Of a stretch of DNA of 64,000 nucleotides, positions 29,003 through 37,603 are shown piece by piece. Origin of the DNA: Cellulomonas humilata (GTDB taxonomy: Bacteria; Actinomycetota; Actinomycetes; Actinomycetales; Cellulomonadaceae); NCBI RefSeq assembly GCF_013359775.1, contig NZ_JABMCI010000062.1, positions 1-64,000 on the forward strand, in the 5' to 3' direction. Each line of letters starts with the position of its first letter. The stretch's first letter is position 1. The position numbers were made by a program, and so were the translations under genes. The notes under the pieces were generated by a model. That model was given only the letters and a program-made list of their open reading frames with translations. It was not told the origin of the DNA and did not search any database.

Positions 29003-29062
29003 GGTCGCGCCCGGCCGGCGGACTGTCCCCGGCGCCACAGCCTCGACTCCTATCCTGGGCGG

Positions 29063-29737
29063 ATGCTGCCCGACGACCCTCGCGCGCGCGACACCCCCGT
29101 CGTCGCGGACCCACCGGTGACCGAGCTCATCCCGGCGCACCCATCCACGCCGGTGCCCGACCCTGCGACCTCGTTCCCGGCAGACCAGGGCCACCCCGTC
29201 GCTCCCCCGGCACCCCGGCGTCGGCGTCCCCGTGCCGCGACCGTCGTGCTCGCGGTCCTGCTCGTCGCCGCGCTGGTGGCCTCGGGCCTGGTCCTGTCGC
29301 GGATGTTCGCGACGAACGAGGCGTGGCAGGCCTCGACGCAGGAGTGGGAGACGCTCGCGCGCTCGACGGGCGAGCAGCTGGCCGCGTCGCAGGCCGACCT
29401 CGAGGCCACGCAGGCTGAGCTCGATGCCATCAGCGCGCAGCTGACCACCGCCCAGGAGCGGATCACCCAGCTGGCGGACGAGAAGGCGCAGCTCGGGGAC
29501 ACGAGCGCGTCGCAGCAGCAGCTCGCGGACTACCAGTCGCGGGTGTCGCAGGCCGCGGGGCAGGTGGCCACCGCACTGGCCAGCTGCGTCGACGGTCAGC
29601 AGCGGCTCATCGGCTACCTCCAGAACTCGTCCCAGTACGACCCCGACGACCTCGAGCGGTTCACCTCCGACGTGCAGACGGTGTGCGCCAGGGCCACCGA
29701 CGCCAACGCGGCGCTCCAGCGCGAGCTCGACCGATGA
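29063..29737 (+). CDS. Membrane-anchored coiled-coil protein, unknown function
   Basis: I do not recognise a named family. The 224-residue protein has a Pro-rich cytoplasmic N-terminus (1-65) ending in a basic RRRRPRA, one membrane segment (about 70-90, VVLAVLLVAALVASGLVL) and an extracellular coiled coil (about 105-165) rich in Gln, Ala and Glu heptads such as LEATQAELDAISAQL. Two cysteines in the distal part (CVDG and VCAR) could form a disulfide. The stop overlaps the start of the serine protease gene as ATGA, which suggests linked roles at the cell envelope. Confidence 0.75.
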   Translation: MLPDDPRARDTPVVADPPVTELIPAHPSTPVPDPATSFPADQGHPVAPPAPRRRRPRAATVVLAVLLVAALVASGLVLSRMFATNEAWQASTQEWETLARSTGEQLAASQADLEATQAELDAISAQLTTAQERITQLADEKAQLGDTSASQQQLADYQSRVSQAAGQVATALASCVDGQQRLIGYLQNSSQYDPDDLERFTSDVQTVCARATDANAALQRELDR

Positions 29738-30477
29738 CACGACGCGCGGTGCTGGTCGGCTGCACCGGCGGCGTCGTCGCGCTCGTGGTGCTCGCCGGCG
29801 GGTGCAGCATGCTACCGGCCGTGCCCGACCCGGTGCCGACGAGCGTCGTGCCCAGCGACCTGCCGCAGCAGACCCCCACCTCGAGCGGCAACCTGTCCCC
29901 CGACGGGTTCGACTCCGCGCAGCGGATGGCCGTGCGGATCCGGAACATCGGCTGCGGCACGCTGTCGACCGGGTCGGGCTTCGCGCTCGACGACCACACG
30001 CTGGTGACCAACCGCCACGTGGTCACGGACTCCTCCACCCTCCAGCTCAGCACGTACGACGGCCGGGACCTGACCGCTGCCGCGGCGAGCACCGCGGACC
30101 TCGCCGACCTGGCGATCGTGCGCACCGAGGACGCCCTGCCGGCCGCGCCCGAGCTGGCGGCGGCCGACCCGGCGATCGGCGACACAGTGACCGTGGTCGG
30201 CTACCCGCTCGGGCGCGCGCTCACCGTGACCACCGGGCACGTGGTCTCCAGCCAGACCGACCCGCTCAACGAGAACCTGGGCGAGGTGCTGGTCACCGAC
30301 GCCCCGGTGGAGCCCGGCAGCTCCGGGTCGGCGGTGCTGGACAGCGACGGTCGCGTGGTCGGGGTGGTGTACGCGAAGGACTCGAAGGGGCACAGTTTTG
30401 TCGTACCCGTGAGCACGCTCCGCTCGATGCTCGAGGACGAGGCGTCGTTCACACCGACCGCCCCCTGCACGGGCTGA
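29734..30477 (+). CDS. Secreted trypsin-like serine protease, probable lipoprotein
   Basis: The 247-residue protein has an N-terminal hydrophobic segment ending VVLAGGC, with Cys24 as a probable lipid-modified residue. The chymotrypsin/HtrA-type triad is visible: His95 in LVTNRHVV, Asp125 in LADLAIV and Ser197 in EPGSSGSAV. There is no PDZ domain after the protease domain, unlike HtrA. The ATG at 29734 overlaps the upstream coiled-coil gene stop. A longer frame starting at 29683 overlaps that gene and is rejected. The substrate is unknown. Confidence 0.85.
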   Translation: MTRRAVLVGCTGGVVALVVLAGGCSMLPAVPDPVPTSVVPSDLPQQTPTSSGNLSPDGFDSAQRMAVRIRNIGCGTLSTGSGFALDDHTLVTNRHVVTDSSTLQLSTYDGRDLTAAAASTADLADLAIVRTEDALPAAPELAAADPAIGDTVTVVGYPLGRALTVTTGHVVSSQTDPLNENLGEVLVTDAPVEPGSSGSAVLDSDGRVVGVVYAKDSKGHSFVVPVSTLRSMLEDEASFTPTAPCTG

Positions 30478-30498
30478 CCAGATCCTCGGAGGACTCCC

Positions 30499-30900
30499 AT
30501 GGCACTCCCGCACTTCGACCCCGCCGACGTCACGCGGGCCGTGAACGACACCCTCACCGTGCGACGCGTGTTCGGGGAGGCGTACGAGCGCGAAGGAACG
30601 CTCGTCATCCCCGTCGCCCGCGTCTGGGGCGCGACGGGTTCCGGCTCGGGCTCGGGCGAGGTGGGCGCACGCGCCGAGGCCGCCGAGAGCGAGGACGTCC
30701 CTGCCGGCGTCCAGCAGGGGCACGGCGGGGGCGGCGGGTACGGCGTGCACGTCAAGGCCGTGGGCGTCTTCGTCGTCGACGGGTCCGGCGCGCACTGGCA
30801 GCCGGCGCTCGACCTCAACCGGGTGATCCTCGGCGGTCAGATCGTGGGCGCCGTGGTGCTCAGCGCGCTCGCGCTCGCCTGGGCGGTCAAGCGTCGCTAG
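30499..30900 (+). CDS. GerW/YtfJ-like protein
   Basis: The 133-residue protein resembles the GerW (spore YtfJ) family: VFGEAYEREGTLVIPVARV, then a Gly/Ser-rich linker, then VKAVGVFVVDGSGAHWQPALD. A C-terminal hydrophobic segment (about 108-128) may anchor it in the membrane, followed by VKRR. In Bacillus YtfJ is a spore protein, but homologues are present in non-sporulating actinobacteria, where the role is not known. GGAGG stands about 8 nt before the ATG. Its TAG stop overlaps the convergent sseB-like stop, both using the shared CTAG. Confidence 0.8.
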   Translation: MALPHFDPADVTRAVNDTLTVRRVFGEAYEREGTLVIPVARVWGATGSGSGSGEVGARAEAAESEDVPAGVQQGHGGGGGYGVHVKAVGVFVVDGSGAHWQPALDLNRVILGGQIVGAVVLSALALAWAVKRR

Positions 30901-31628
30901 CGGGCACCACGCGGACGCAGCTCGAGCGAGTCGACCCGCGTCGCCACCAGCTCCACGCCCGCCAGCGCGGCGTTGACCTGCGCGAGCACCGCGTCCAGCC
31001 CTGCCCGGTCGAGCCCGGGGACGAGCTCGACGACCACCGCCACCTCGGCGCGCGTCCCGGTTACGGCATCGACGGCCACCACGCCGGCCACCGGGGCGAC
31101 CGCGGCCGAGATCGCCTCGCGGACCTCGGGGTCGACGACCCCGGCGGTCACGGCCGGTCGCCACCGCTCCCCCTGCGCGAGGGCCCAGACGGCGGGGCGG
31201 GGGACGAGCACGGTCGTCGGACCTCCCGGGTCGACGACGAGCACCTCCCACCCCTCGGTCACGGCGGACAGTGCCGCGCGGGCGACGTCGGACGGCACGG
31301 GTCGGGCGTCCGGGCGCCACGCGGCCATCGTCGCGACCGAGGTGAACACGGGCAGCGCCGTGCGGCCGTCGGGCGCCCGGAGCGCGACGATCCCCGCGGA
31401 CGCCTCCTTGTCCACCGTGTGCGCGTGCCCGTCGTGCACGACCGTGTCCTCGACCTCGAGCTCGGCCAGCACAGGCACGAGCACGCGGGTACCCGCGAGG
31501 GCGTCGACGACCGCGGCGACGGTGCCGGCACCGGTGGCCAGGGCCTCGAGCGCGGTCGCGACCGCCGGGTCGGCGGTGCCGTCGTCCCCCGCGAACGGCG
31601 ACGACGGGGGCAGCTCGCGTCCCGTCAC
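30897..31628 (-). CDS. SseB-family protein
   Basis: The 243-residue protein has two SseB-like halves. The first has [11 protein letters not shown] and [22 protein letters not shown]; the second, from about residue 140, has a similar arrangement with [12 protein letters not shown]. No catalytic residues are visible and the cellular role is unknown. It often follows hisA in related actinobacteria. The GTG at 31628 overlaps the hisA stop as GTGA. The longer open frame upstream is a shadow through hisA. Confidence 0.8.
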   Translation of the reverse strand: MTGRELPPSSPFAGDDGTADPAVATALEALATGAGTVAAVVDALAGTRVLVPVLAELEVEDTVVHDGHAHTVDKEASAGIVALRAPDGRTALPVFTSVATMAAWRPDARPVPSDVARAALSAVTEGWEVLVVDPGGPTTVLVPRPAVWALAQGERWRPAVTAGVVDPEVREAISAAVAPVAGVVAVDAVTGTRAEVAVVVELVPGLDRAGLDAVLAQVNAALAGVELVATRVDSLELRPRGAR

Positions 31629-32365
31629 GGGCGGCCGGCGACGTCCAGCGCCTCGGGCAGCGTGAACGCCCCCGCATACAGAGCCTTGCCGACGATCGCG
31701 CCCTCGACGCCGAGCGGGACCAGCGTCCGCAGCACCCGCAGGTCCTCCAGGCTGGACACCCCGCCGGACGCGATCACGGGCGCGTCCGTCCGCGCGCACA
31801 TCTGCTCCAGCAGCTCGACGTTCGGGCCGTTGAGCATGCCGTCCTTGTTCACGTCGGTCACCACGTAGCGGGCGCAGCCGGCGTGCTCCAGTCGCGCCAG
31901 GACCTCCCAGAGGTCCCCACCCTCCTGCGTCCAGCCGCGGGCGGCCAGCGTGGTGCCGCGCACGTCGAGGCCGACCGCGATCTGCTCGCCGAACGAGCCG
32001 ATTACCCGCGCCGTCCACTCGGGGTTCTCCAGCGCGGCGGTGCCGAGGTTGATCCGGGTCGCGCCCGTGCTGAGCGCGCGCTCGACGGAGGCGTCGTCGC
32101 GGATGCCGCCGGACAGCTCGACCTTGACGCCCTTGGCGACGAGCTCCGCGGTCACCTCGGCGAGCAGCGCCGCGTTGGACCCGCGTCCGAAGGCCGCGTC
32201 GAGGTCCACGAGGTGGATCCACTCCGCCCCGCCGGCGTGCCAGTCCAGCGCAGCGGACAGCGGGTCGCCGTAGCCGGTCTCGGTGCCGGCGGCTCCCTGG
32301 GTCAGCCGGACGGCCTGCCCGTCGGCGACGTCGACGGCGGGCAGCAGCTCGAGGCGGTCGGTCAT
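31625..32365 (-). CDS. hisA: Phosphoribosyl isomerase (HisA/PriA)
   Basis: This (beta/alpha)8 enzyme isomerises ProFAR to PRFAR in histidine synthesis; the actinobacterial PriA form also performs the TrpF reaction. The 246-residue protein has the paired catalytic aspartates, Asp12 in [10 protein letters not shown] and the one in [11 protein letters not shown] near residue 130. Phosphate-binding [10 protein letters not shown] and [11 protein letters not shown] are present. Dual activity is inferred from the lineage. The ATG overlaps the hisH stop as ATGA and the stop overlaps the SseB gene. Confidence 0.95.
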   Translation of the reverse strand: MTDRLELLPAVDVADGQAVRLTQGAAGTETGYGDPLSAALDWHAGGAEWIHLVDLDAAFGRGSNAALLAEVTAELVAKGVKVELSGGIRDDASVERALSTGATRINLGTAALENPEWTARVIGSFGEQIAVGLDVRGTTLAARGWTQEGGDLWEVLARLEHAGCARYVVTDVNKDGMLNGPNVELLEQMCARTDAPVIASGGVSSLEDLRVLRTLVPLGVEGAIVGKALYAGAFTLPEALDVAGRP

Positions 32366-33030
32366 GCGGTCACTCCGGGGTCGAGGGCGGTGGTGGGCAA
32401 GGACGAGACCCAGCGGGCGAGCACCTGCGCGCCGGCGTCGCCGGAGGACTCCGGGTGCACCTGGAGCGCGACGAGGGGGCCGTTCTCGACGGCGACGACG
32501 AACCGCTCGTCGCCGCGGGACCAGGTGACGAGCGGGACGACCAGGCGGGTGTCCGCGGGCCAGTGGTCGAGCAGGGGGAACGCGCGGGCGGCGTGCTCGA
32601 GGGCGACGTGGAACCGGGCGTCCTCGAGGCCGGTGAACAGCGCCGACCCGTCGGGCACCTCGACCTCGGCCGGGCCGGGCGGGGAGCCGACGGCGTCCAC
32701 GACGCCGGCCCACTCCCCCAGACCCTCGGTCGCCGTGCCGTCCTGGACGACCTCCGCGAACATCACGTGCATCCCGACGCCGACCGCGAGGACCGCGCGG
32801 CCCCCGGCGAGCCGTCGGTCGACCACCTGGTCCGCGCCGATCGCCCGCAGTGCCGGCATCACGTCGGCCGCGCGGGCACGGCCGGCGATCACGAGACCGT
32901 CGGCCACGAGCGCGGCACGCTTGTCCGCCGTGACGGCCACGCGGGCGCCTGCCCCGGTCAACGCCTCCGCCAGCGGGGCGAGGTCGTCGGCGCCGTGGTC
33001 GAGCACGACGACGAAGGGCTGGGCAGGCAC
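32362..33030 (-). CDS. hisH: Degenerate HisH-like protein lacking the catalytic cysteine
   Basis: HisH normally supplies ammonia from glutamine to HisF. This intact 222-residue ORF aligns with HisH along its length ([32 protein letters not shown]) and lies in the HisH position before hisA. The nucleophile elbow GICVGMQ is AVGVGMH, with Gly84 (codon GGC) in place of Cys. The usual VPGVGAF, PHMGWN and FVHSY segments are missing or unrecognisable. His192 and Glu194 of the triad remain in QVHPES. It should lack glutaminase activity. The GTG at 33030 may be leaderless. No hisF is in this window. Confidence 0.85.
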   Translation of the reverse strand: MPAQPFVVVLDHGADDLAPLAEALTGAGARVAVTADKRAALVADGLVIAGRARAADVMPALRAIGADQVVDRRLAGGRAVLAVGVGMHVMFAEVVQDGTATEGLGEWAGVVDAVGSPPGPAEVEVPDGSALFTGLEDARFHVALEHAARAFPLLDHWPADTRLVVPLVTWSRGDERFVVAVENGPLVALQVHPESSGDAGAQVLARWVSSLPTTALDPGVTA

Positions 33031-33036
33031 CGGACC

Positions 33037-33042
33037 ACGGTA
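33037..33042 (-). promoter_or_regulatory. Possible -10 element for leaderless hisH
   Basis: TACCGT on the minus strand lies 6 nt before the hisH GTG, the distance expected if transcription starts at the start codon itself. It stands between the cellulase terminator and hisH, where a new promoter would be needed. No -35 is evident. Confidence 0.3.
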
Positions 33043-33062
33043 CCCGCGGCGCCACCCGTCGA

Positions 33063-33102
33063 CGGACGGGCGCCGGTCTGCGAGACGACCGGCGCCCGTC
33101 CG
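33063..33102 (-). terminator. Strong terminator after the GH12 cellulase gene
   Basis: A perfect 16-bp inverted repeat (33063-33078 and 33087-33102, core GGACGGGCGCCGGTC) with an 8-nt loop begins a few nucleotides past the cellulase stop. No T-run follows. Its length and position make it a strong transcription stop that separates the cellulase gene from hisH. Confidence 0.8.
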
Positions 33103-33109
33103 GCTGGGA

Positions 33110-34276
33110 TCAGGAACCCGTGCAGGTGAGCGCGGGCGACCCGGGCGCGGACCCGTTCCCCACGAACCCGAACGTCGTCGACGCGCCCGCGCCGAGCAGA
33201 CCGTTGTACGGCGCGTTCGCGACCGTCACCTGCGAGCCGCTCTGCGACGCCACACCGTTCCAGAGGTTGTTGATCGTCTGGCCCGACGGGAACGCCCAGC
33301 CGACCGACCAACGGCTCAGCATCGCGGAGCCGGTGTTCTTGACCGTGACCGCGCCCTGGAAGCCCCCCTGCCACGATCCCGTGACCGCGAGCGTCGCGGT
33401 GCAACCCGCGGGTCCGGAGGTCGGGGTGGCCGTCGGGGTCGGAGTCGGCGTCGGTGTGGGCGTCGGCGTGCTCGTCGGCGTCGGCTGCGTGCCGTCCGTC
33501 GTGACGGAGAAGCTGTTCAGGGTCAGACCGGCGCCGCCCACCCACGGCTCGAAGCCCGCCTGGATGCTGGTCAGGTACCAGCTGGTCGACCCCAGCCCGC
33601 GGCTGACGACGTCCTTCCAGAAGTCGTTCACCAGGAACGTGGCGGACGCGTTGGGCTGCTGACGCACGTAGGAGATGACGTTCCAGCCGCTGTTGCCCGA
33701 CCACACGTCCCACGTCGCGCCGGCGATGGTCGCGGTGCCGATCTTCGAGCCGATCGGCTGGATGGGTCCGGCGTGGTTGAGCCAGACCATGAGCTCGGCG
33801 CCGTCGTTCTGCTGGGTGGTGGTCGTGGGCCGGGACCTGTGGAACCAGATGTCGTAGGCGGCGTCGTACGTCCCGCTGCTCGGGTACGTCATGCTCACGC
33901 TGGTCGAGACTGTGGCGAACCGCGGGTCGGACGCCTGCAGGCCGTTCGGGCTCAGGATGTTCCCGTTGGTGGTGCAGCTGGAGTAGTGGCAGCCGTAGTA
34001 GGCCGCCGGGTAGGACTTGGGGGCGCCGTTGGTGGCCGCCGAGCCGTCCGCCTGGGTGACGGTGAAGCCGGTCGACGAGACGTCGATGCACTGCGTGGCG
34101 CTGGTGCCCCACCGGTTGTTCATCACGGTGTAGCGACCGCCCTGGATGGGCGCGCTGCCCCACTGGTCGCACAGGACGGGTGCGGCCGAGGCGACCTGCG
34201 CGGCGGCGACCCCCGACATCCCGAGCAGGGAACAGAGCAGGGCGACGAGCGCGACGGTGCGGCTTCGGCGGTTCAT
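33110..34276 (-). CDS. Secreted GH12 endoglucanase with C-terminal CBM2
   Basis: This 388-residue protein should hydrolyse cellulose or xyloglucan outside the cell. It has a signal peptide (1-31, ending AQVASA), a GH12 catalytic domain (about 36-260) with MNNRWG, the nucleophile Glu161 in GAELMVWLN and the acid/base Glu243 in AGFEPWVGGAGL, a Pro-Thr linker (262-289) and a CBM2 (about 291-388) with conserved tryptophans and terminal cysteines. I chose the ATG at 34276 (MNRRSRTVALVALL). It lies among the histidine genes, on the same strand, with a strong terminator behind it. I saw no CelR-type operator palindrome in the 62-nt upstream gap. Confidence 0.93.
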   Translation of the reverse strand: MNRRSRTVALVALLCSLLGMSGVAAAQVASAAPVLCDQWGSAPIQGGRYTVMNNRWGTSATQCIDVSSTGFTVTQADGSAATNGAPKSYPAAYYGCHYSSCTTNGNILSPNGLQASDPRFATVSTSVSMTYPSSGTYDAAYDIWFHRSRPTTTTQQNDGAELMVWLNHAGPIQPIGSKIGTATIAGATWDVWSGNSGWNVISYVRQQPNASATFLVNDFWKDVVSRGLGSTSWYLTSIQAGFEPWVGGAGLTLNSFSVTTDGTQPTPTSTPTPTPTPTPTPTATPTSGPAGCTATLAVTGSWQGGFQGAVTVKNTGSAMLSRWSVGWAFPSGQTINNLWNGVASQSGSQVTVANAPYNGLLGAGASTTFGFVGNGSAPGSPALTCTGS

Positions 34277-34338
34277 GCCGGTCAGTCGACCACCCGCACG
34301 TGCCGCCCGCGACCGGCTAAGCGATTCCGTCTGTACCG

Positions 34339-34821
34339 CTACACCTGGCCGCGCCGGGCGATCGTGCGCATCGCCTGCCACCGGGACATGCCGACGCTGG
34401 TGACCATGCCCTCCACGTCGCCGGCCTGCACCGACCCGAGCAGCAGGTCCTCCAGCACCGGCGGCGCGTCCGAGAGCACGAGACCGGCAGGCAGGTCGTC
34501 GCCCCGCTCGCCCGCCGTCCAGCGCGACGCGGTGATCTGCCCCTCGCGGCGCTCCAGCAGGATCACGGGGATGGTCCGGAGCAGCTTCGAGATCGCCGCG
34601 GCGCCGTCCGAGGCGGCCTTCGGGTCACGCAGGGACGCGATCGCGCCGATGGGGGTCGGCACGACGTCGACCTCGACCTTGGCGATCGCGCACGCGGCCG
34701 CCAGCGGGGCCGGTGCGGCGACCTGGGTGATCACCAGCACGACCGACGGGTCTTCGGACGCGCCGTCGAGCAGGCCGGAGAGGTCGTCGGGCACCTCGAA
34801 GTCGTCGGGCAGGTCCGTCAC
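34339..34821 (-). CDS. Histidine-operon-associated conserved protein, unknown function
   Basis: The 160-residue protein starts [18 protein letters not shown] at a GTG that overlaps the hisB stop as GTGA. I do not recognise a domain. It has a predicted alpha/beta composition, with [29 protein letters not shown] in the middle and [12 protein letters not shown] later, and no signal peptide. A hypothetical ORF in this position between hisB and hisH is common in actinobacterial his operons, so a link with histidine synthesis is possible but unproven. Confidence 0.75.
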   Translation of the reverse strand: MTDLPDDFEVPDDLSGLLDGASEDPSVVLVITQVAAPAPLAAACAIAKVEVDVVPTPIGAIASLRDPKAASDGAAAISKLLRTIPVILLERREGQITASRWTAGERGDDLPAGLVLSDAPPVLEDLLLGSVQAGDVEGMVTSVGMSRWQAMRTIARRGQV

Positions 34822-35486
34822 AGCGCACCCTTCGTCGACGGGATGCCCTCCACGCGGGGATCGAGCGCCACGGCGAACCGCAGGGCACGCGCCAATGCCT
34901 TGAACTGCGCCTCGACGATGTGGTGCGGGTCGCGGCCCGCGAGCACGCGGACGTGGATGCTGAACGCGGCGTGGTGCGCGATCGACTCCAGCACGTGCCG
35001 GGTGAGCGACCCCGTGAAGTGGCCGCCGATCAGGTGGTACTCCTGCCCGGGGGGCTCGCCGGTGTGCACCAGGTAAGGCCGGCCGGAGACGTCGACGACG
35101 GCCTGCGCGAGCGCCTCGTCGAGCGGCACCGTGGCGTCGCCGAACCGCGAGATGCCCCGCTTGTCCCCCAGGGCCTCGCGCAGCGCCTCGCCGATGGTGA
35201 TGGCGACGTCCTCGACCGTGTGGTGCGCGTCGATGTGCGTGTCGCCGGTGGCCTTCACGGTGAGGTCGATGAGCGAGTGCTTGCCCAGCGCGGTGAGCAT
35301 GTGGTCGTAGAACGGCACGGTGGTCGAGATGTCGGTGCGGCCGGTGCCGTCCAGGTCGAGCTCGACCAGCACGCTCGACTCGCTCGTGGCGCGCTCGATG
35401 CGCGCGGTACGGCCACCGCTCTTGGGGCTCACTGCGCCTTCGCGCTCGTGAACCTGCGGGCGCTTCGCGCCCTCCGGAACACTCAC
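34818..35486 (-). CDS. hisB: Imidazoleglycerol-phosphate dehydratase
   Basis: This manganese enzyme dehydrates IGP to imidazole acetol phosphate. The 222-residue protein carries the metal-binding histidine clusters: [32 protein letters not shown] and [18 protein letters not shown]. It lacks the phosphatase domain found in enterobacterial HisB. The GTG at 35486 overlaps the hisC stop as GTGA but gives about 20 non-conserved residues; a later in-frame GTG ([14 protein letters not shown]) may be the real start. Confidence 0.96.
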   Translation of the reverse strand: MSVPEGAKRPQVHEREGAVSPKSGGRTARIERATSESSVLVELDLDGTGRTDISTTVPFYDHMLTALGKHSLIDLTVKATGDTHIDAHHTVEDVAITIGEALREALGDKRGISRFGDATVPLDEALAQAVVDVSGRPYLVHTGEPPGQEYHLIGGHFTGSLTRHVLESIAHHAAFSIHVRVLAGRDPHHIVEAQFKALARALRFAVALDPRVEGIPSTKGAL

Positions 35487-36598
35487 AGTCCTGCCACCTC
35501 ACTCAATGCGTCCTGGAACGCCACCATGTCCTGCGGGGTGCCGACCGACACCCGCAGCCACCCGTCGGGCCCGACCTCACGGATCAGGACCCCACGGTCG
35601 AGCAGACCCTGCCAGATCGCGTGCCGGTCGTCGAACAGGCCGAACAGGACGAAGTTCGCGTCGGACTCCGCCACGGTCAGCCCGCGCTCGCGCAGCCACA
35701 CCACCAGGGCGTCGCGCTCGTCGCGCAGCGACCCCACCTGGGCCATCAGCGCCGGCGCGTGCCGGAGGGCGGCCCGGGCCACCGCCTGCGTCACCGCCGA
35801 GAGGTGGTACGGCAGGCGCACCACGCGCAGGGCGTCGACGAGGGCGGGCGCCGCGGCGAGGTAGCCGACTCGCGCGCCGGCCAGGCCGAACGCCTTGGAC
35901 ATGGTCCGGCTCACGGCGAGGTGCGGGTGGTCGGCCAGCAGCTCCAGCGCGGACGGCGTGCCCGCGCGGCGGAACTCGCCGTAGGCCTCGTCGACCACGA
36001 CGACGCAGCCGCCCGGCACCGCGGCTGCGGCATCCAGCACCGCGAGCACCGTCTCGGCCGGCAGCGCGGTCCCCGTGGGGTTGTTGGGGCTGGCCAGCAG
36101 CACGACGGACGGGGCGTGCTCGGCGATCGCGGTGCGCGCCACGTCGGCGTCGAGCCCGAAGTCGGCCTCGCGGCGGCCCGCGACCCACCCCGTGAACGTG
36201 TCCCGGGCGTACTCGGGGTACATCGAGTAGGTCGGCGCGAACGACAGCACCGTGCGCCCCGGCCCACCGAAGGCCTGGAGGACGTGCAGCATGATCTCGT
36301 TCGACCCGTTGGCCGCCCAGACCTGCTCGGTGGCCAGCGCGACGCCGGACTCCACGTGCAGGTAGGCGGCGAGGTCCGCTCGGAGCGCCTCGAAGTCCCG
36401 GTCGGGGTAGCGGTTCAACCCCGCCGCCGCGTCCGCGACGGCTGCGGCGATGTCCGCCACCACCTCGGGCGACGGCGCGTACGGGTTCTCGTTGACGTTG
36501 AGCAGGTGCGGCACGTCCAGCTGGGGGGCGCCGTAGGGCTCGAGGCCGACGAGGTCGGGCCGCAGGGGAAGACGCCCGCGGGCGAGATCAGCAGTCAC
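35483..36598 (-). CDS. hisC: Histidinol-phosphate aminotransferase
   Basis: This PLP-dependent class I/II aminotransferase forms histidinol phosphate. The 371-residue protein shows [14 protein letters not shown] near the N-terminus, [12 protein letters not shown] near the middle, VVDEAYGEF and the PLP lysine in [17 protein letters not shown]. The GTG start lies only 9 nt after the oleD stop, so hisC is probably carried on the same transcript as the ole genes. Confidence 0.95.
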   Translation of the reverse strand: MTADLARGRLPLRPDLVGLEPYGAPQLDVPHLLNVNENPYAPSPEVVADIAAAVADAAAGLNRYPDRDFEALRADLAAYLHVESGVALATEQVWAANGSNEIMLHVLQAFGGPGRTVLSFAPTYSMYPEYARDTFTGWVAGRREADFGLDADVARTAIAEHAPSVVLLASPNNPTGTALPAETVLAVLDAAAAVPGGCVVVVDEAYGEFRRAGTPSALELLADHPHLAVSRTMSKAFGLAGARVGYLAAAPALVDALRVVRLPYHLSAVTQAVARAALRHAPALMAQVGSLRDERDALVVWLRERGLTVAESDANFVLFGLFDDRHAIWQGLLDRGVLIREVGPDGWLRVSVGTPQDMVAFQDALSEVAGL

Positions 36599-36607
36599 GT
36601 GCCGAGT

Positions 36608-37603
36608 CTAGGGAGCGGCCGCCGACGCCTGCCGCGCGGTCCACGCCGCCAGGCGCGCCAGGCCCTCGTCGAGGCTCACGCGGGGCGTCCAGCCGAGCGC
36701 CTCGCGCGTGCGGCGCTGGTCGAACCAGTGCGCGGTGGACAGCTGCTCGGCGACGAAGCGGGTCAGCGGCGGCTCACCGGGCAGCGGGAACGTGCGCCAC
36801 GCGGCGTCGAGCACGGACCCCGCGCCGCGTGCCAGCGCCGCCGGGACGTGCCGTCGGGGCATCGGGACGCCCGCCGCGGCGCAGATCCCCGCCATCAGCT
36901 CCACCACCGGGCGCGGCTCACCGTTGGTGACGACGTACGCCTCGCCGTACGCCCTCGCGTCGGCCTCCAGCCCGGCCACGAGCGCGTCGACCGCGTTGTC
37001 CACGTACGTGGTGTCGATGAGCGCCGCTCCGTGGCCGAGCACCGGCAGCCGGCCCGCCCGCGCGCGGTCGACCACGCGACCCACCAGCTGGGTGTCCCCC
37101 GGCCCCCACACCACGTGCGGACGGACGGCGATCACGCGCAGCCCGCCGGGGACGTCCGCCGCGAGTGCGAGCAGCTCCGCGGCGGCTTTGGTCCGCGCGT
37201 ACGGGCCGCGGGCGTGCGCGGGATCGGCCGGCGCGGCACCCGCACCGGCGAGCGACCGGCCGAGGTGGGCCACGGACGGCGACGAGACGTGCACGAACCG
37301 TCCGACGCCGGCCGCCCCAGCCTCCGCCAGCAGCAGGCGGGTGCCCTCGACGTTGACGTCCTCGAACTGTTCCGGGCGGCCGGTGATCCCCACCTTGGCC
37401 GCCAGGTGGACGACCGCCTCGCGGTCGCGGACGGCGGCACGCACCGCGTCCGGGTCCGTGACCGACCCCGCGACGTCCCGTGCGCCGACCACACCGGACC
37501 CGCTGCGCTGGAGGGTGCGCACGTCGTGACCGTCCGCCACCAGACGCTCCGCCACGGCCCGACCGAGCATCCCGCTCGCGCCGGTGACCAGCACGCGCGT
37601 CAC
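36608..37603 (-). CDS. oleD: OleD-like 2-alkyl-3-ketoalkanoate reductase (NAD-dependent SDR)
   Basis: The 331-residue protein is an extended short-chain dehydrogenase of the epimerase/3-beta-HSD type. It begins with the Rossmann motif VTGASGMLGRAVAERL, has VHVSSPSV and the catalytic YARTK (Tyr-x3-Lys) near residue 145. Next to OleA and OleBC it should reduce the 2-alkyl-3-ketoacid made by OleA to a beta-hydroxy acid using NADPH. The ATG overlaps the oleBC stop as ATGA. On sequence alone a sugar epimerase could not be excluded; context gives the assignment. Confidence 0.85.
   Translation of the reverse strand: MTRVLVTGASGMLGRAVAERLVADGHDVRTLQRSGSGVVGARDVAGSVTDPDAVRAAVRDREAVVHLAAKVGITGRPEQFEDVNVEGTRLLLAEAGAAGVGRFVHVSSPSVAHLGRSLAGAGAAPADPAHARGPYARTKAAAELLALAADVPGGLRVIAVRPHVVWGPGDTQLVGRVVDRARAGRLPVLGHGAALIDTTYVDNAVDALVAGLEADARAYGEAYVVTNGEPRPVVELMAGICAAAGVPMPRRHVPAALARGAGSVLDAAWRTFPLPGEPPLTRFVAEQLSTAHWFDQRRTREALGWTPRVSLDEGLARLAAWTARQASAAAP

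Noticed and set aside
32362..33030. HisH as a frameshifted pseudogene
   Set aside because: The frame is open over the full family length with normal start and stop overlaps; only key residues and motifs are replaced.
33420..33485. Simple GTCGG-type repeat inside the cellulase gene
   Set aside because: It encodes the Pro-Thr linker between the GH12 domain and CBM2, normal for secreted cellulases.
34277..34338. CelR-type operator before the cellulase gene
   Set aside because: The known 14-bp palindrome of cellulase regulators was looked for and not found in the gap.
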